This document shows, piece by piece, positions 62,804 through 64,000 of a stretch of DNA of 64,000 nucleotides. A program made the position numbers and the translations under genes. Origin of the DNA: Microvirga vignae (GTDB lineage Bacteria > Pseudomonadota > Alphaproteobacteria > Rhizobiales > Beijerinckiaceae); contig NZ_LCYG01000017.1 of NCBI RefSeq assembly GCF_001017175.1, positions 55,129 through 119,128 of the forward strand, read 5' to 3'. Every line of letters begins with the position of its first letter. Position 1 is the first letter of the stretch. Below the pieces are notes generated by a model. That model saw nothing but the letters and a program-made list of their open reading frames with translations, made no database searches and had not been told where the DNA came from.

Positions 62804-63367
62804 ATGGACGAACAGGAGCACCCGGATGTCGCCGACGTCTTCTACCGCCCGTTCCTGCGCCCCTTGGGCAACCTGGTGATCACGTTCGCCCAAGCCGAGG
62901 CCGCGCTCATCAAACTCCTCACGGAACTCAACGGCGGTGGCGAGCGGATGGCTTCCGACTTGGTGGGCGGACCGTCGCGGGACAGGATCAGGGAGATCAT
63001 CCGCGACAGCGGCTTCAAGGACTTCGAGCTCGAGGACCTGACCGCGAACGTCGAGGACTTCTGGCAGGCGAAGGACAAACGCAGCCGACTGATTCATGAC
63101 GAGTGGTGGGTCGGCCTCGACTCCGACGATGCGGTCTTCGTCGGGATTCGCGGCATCCCGCGCAAGGCGGCGAATGTCGCTTGGGGCACTCCCATGATCG
63201 AGGCGATCTGGGAACTCGCGTTGCGCTTCCGCGAGCACCGATCCGCGTTCTCGGCATTTGCCTACATCCTGCGCGAGGCGCGCGCCCGAAGCCTTGGGCT
63301 GAGGCGGGCCGTAAGCTTCGTCTGGATCGGTCCCGGGTTTACGCCAGCCCGAGCAGCCGACCGATGA
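62804..63367 (+). CDS. Hypothetical helical protein with an R-x4-H motif
   Basis: 187 aa from ATG 62804 (GGAGGG upstream). Mostly helical: NLVITFAQAEAALIKLLTEL, VEDFWQAKDKRSRLIHDEWW, FREHRSAFSAFAYILREARA. The KRSRLIHDEW stretch (Arg-x4-His) recalls the active motif of HEPN-type RNases, but overall similarity is too weak to assign. No signal peptide. It lies between copper genes, separated by the hairpin, and its end overlaps the convergent small membrane gene by 29 bp. Function unknown. Confidence 0.65.
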   Translation: MDEQEHPDVADVFYRPFLRPLGNLVITFAQAEAALIKLLTELNGGGERMASDLVGGPSRDRIREIIRDSGFKDFELEDLTANVEDFWQAKDKRSRLIHDEWWVGLDSDDAVFVGIRGIPRKAANVAWGTPMIEAIWELALRFREHRSAFSAFAYILREARARSLGLRRAVSFVWIGPGFTPARAADR

Positions 63368-63635
63368 CGCCGAGTGCGATGGTTCCGAGGAGAACCCAGC
63401 ACGTCCAGTAGGCCACGGGCTCCCACCAGGCATCCACGGCGTCGGCCCGGCGCTCCAGGCGGTGCTTGTCGTACATGCCCCAGGCGTGGACGACCAGTCC
63501 GACCAGCAGGAGCGGAAAGCCGACGCGGCCGAGACGGTCGGCAGCCAGCACGCCGAGCCCGACGCCGAGGACGACCGCGCCCAGGCCCGACATGAGCTCG
63601 GCCAGCCGCAGGCGCTCGGGCCGGGCGACGGTCAT
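63339..63635 (-). CDS. Small three-helix membrane protein
   Basis: 98 aa; hydrophobic helices LMSGLGAVVLGVGLGVLAAD, VGFPLLLVGLVVHAWGMYD and YWTCWVLLGTIALGVIGRLL. The start ATG 63635 overlaps the stop of the preceding DUF2933 gene (ATGA), so translational coupling. Similar proteins sit next to DUF2933 genes in metal-resistance loci, but the function is unknown. Confidence 0.75.
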   Translation of the reverse strand: MTVARPERLRLAELMSGLGAVVLGVGLGVLAADRLGRVGFPLLLVGLVVHAWGMYDKHRLERRADAVDAWWEPVAYWTCWVLLGTIALGVIGRLLGLA

Positions 63636-63877
63636 CCGCGCCGTCCATGATGATGGCCGTGGCCGCCATGCATGAACAGGTGCATCAGCGGGCAGGCCAA
63701 CAGCAGCAGGTAGGGCAGGGCGGCCACGATGTGGCCCGTGTGGTTCGCGAACAGGTGGACGCCGAGCGCGGCCAGCGCGAGCGTGACGGCCCAGCCTAGC
63801 GGAGTGCCGACCAGGATCGTGCGCCAGCGCTTTGGTGGGATGGGAGAAGCGTGCGGAGTGGTGTCTGTGGTGCTCAT
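63632..63877 (-). CDS. DUF2933-like small membrane protein
   Basis: 81 aa. One to two hydrophobic helices (PLGWAVTLALAALGVHLF, IVAALPYLLLLACPLMHLFM) and a His/Gly-rich tail (HGGHGHHHGRRG), the hallmark of DUF2933 proteins near copper-export genes. The Cys-Pro-Leu-Met-His-Leu-Phe-Met-His motif may bind metal. First gene of a two-gene unit with the 98-aa membrane protein. Bases right of 63,880 to the window end show no complete gene. Confidence 0.8.
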   Translation of the reverse strand: MSTTDTTPHASPIPPKRWRTILVGTPLGWAVTLALAALGVHLFANHTGHIVAALPYLLLLACPLMHLFMHGGHGHHHGRRG

Positions 63878-64000
63878 GGCAGGGCCTCCCGATCTGGACG
63901 AGCTTGAGCTTGGCCCCTCCGTGCGGTTCCCGCCTTGATTTCCCTCAAAGGCGGGGACCGTGATCGTGGATCCCGAGGGGCAGGCCGCGTTGCAAGGCAG

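Overview
The window is a high-GC chromosomal segment of an alphaproteobacterium. Gene families, the dnaG-rpoD pair, GAAC-N7-GAAC type LexA box and dispersed 'agcgcatcgtgcgg' palindromes point to Hyphomicrobiales, most probably a Methylobacteriaceae member such as Microvirga or Methylobacterium (inference, not proven here).

Region 1 (1-24,600) is ordinary core or near-core sequence: isochorismatase-like hydrolase/Lrp regulator, a Crp/Fnr regulator, DNA primase and the housekeeping sigma factor RpoD, an MgtC/DUF4010 membrane protein, an LrgA/LrgB pair, a serine hydrolase, a dicarboxylate/amino acid symporter, a CAP-RTX exoprotein, a YkgJ cysteine-cluster protein, a fosmidomycin-resistance-type MFS pump, Ada, an iron-themed divergent set (di-heme peroxidase with a cupredoxin-like tail, secreted partner, PiuC-type hydroxylase), a second 2OG-Fe(II) oxygenase, a class III cyclase, a glutathionyl-hydroquinone-reductase-like GST and a tRNA with anticodon CAT (probably Ile2).

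Region 2 (24,600-53,000) is accessory DNA beginning right after that tRNA. It is littered with intact and broken IS6, IS5 and IS3 elements and phage terminase pieces, and carries an unusual concentration of immune-type domains. Operon A (31,623-27,110, minus) encodes TIR-TPR-SLOG, an alpha/beta hydrolase, and a TPR-trypsin protein. Cluster B (33,982-43,762, plus) encodes a double SLATT-like membrane protein, a protein with three TIR-like segments, a translationally coupled nSTAND1-type NTPase with TM and SH3-like tail, a trypsin-TIR fusion whose nucleophile position reads Ala, and a TIR-TM-repeat protein split by an in-frame TGA. A frameshifted nucleotide-binding-fold gene, a membrane protein with a Rossmann-like tail, a SleB-M15 peptidoglycan hydrolase and an SH3-MBL hydrolase lie nearby. 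I consider operon A and cluster B the best candidates for undescribed conflict (anti-phage or programmed-death) systems; their function is inferred from domains only.

Region 3 (53,000-57,300) is a graveyard of fragments (ABC ATPase, ClpP-like end, M32 carboxypeptidase with a mutated HExxH, response-regulator tail) with an intact cytochrome c'.

Region 4 (57,300-64,000) holds a hemerythrin-phasin-like protein, a small protein plus XRE-cupin regulator behind a palindromic promoter, and a copper-handling cluster: a protein that is about 39% methionine with three 20-residue tandem repeats, a CopZ-like HMA protein behind a MerR/CueR-like operator, a Cys-rich four-helix (Csp/DUF326) protein, a DUF305 protein, and small membrane proteins.
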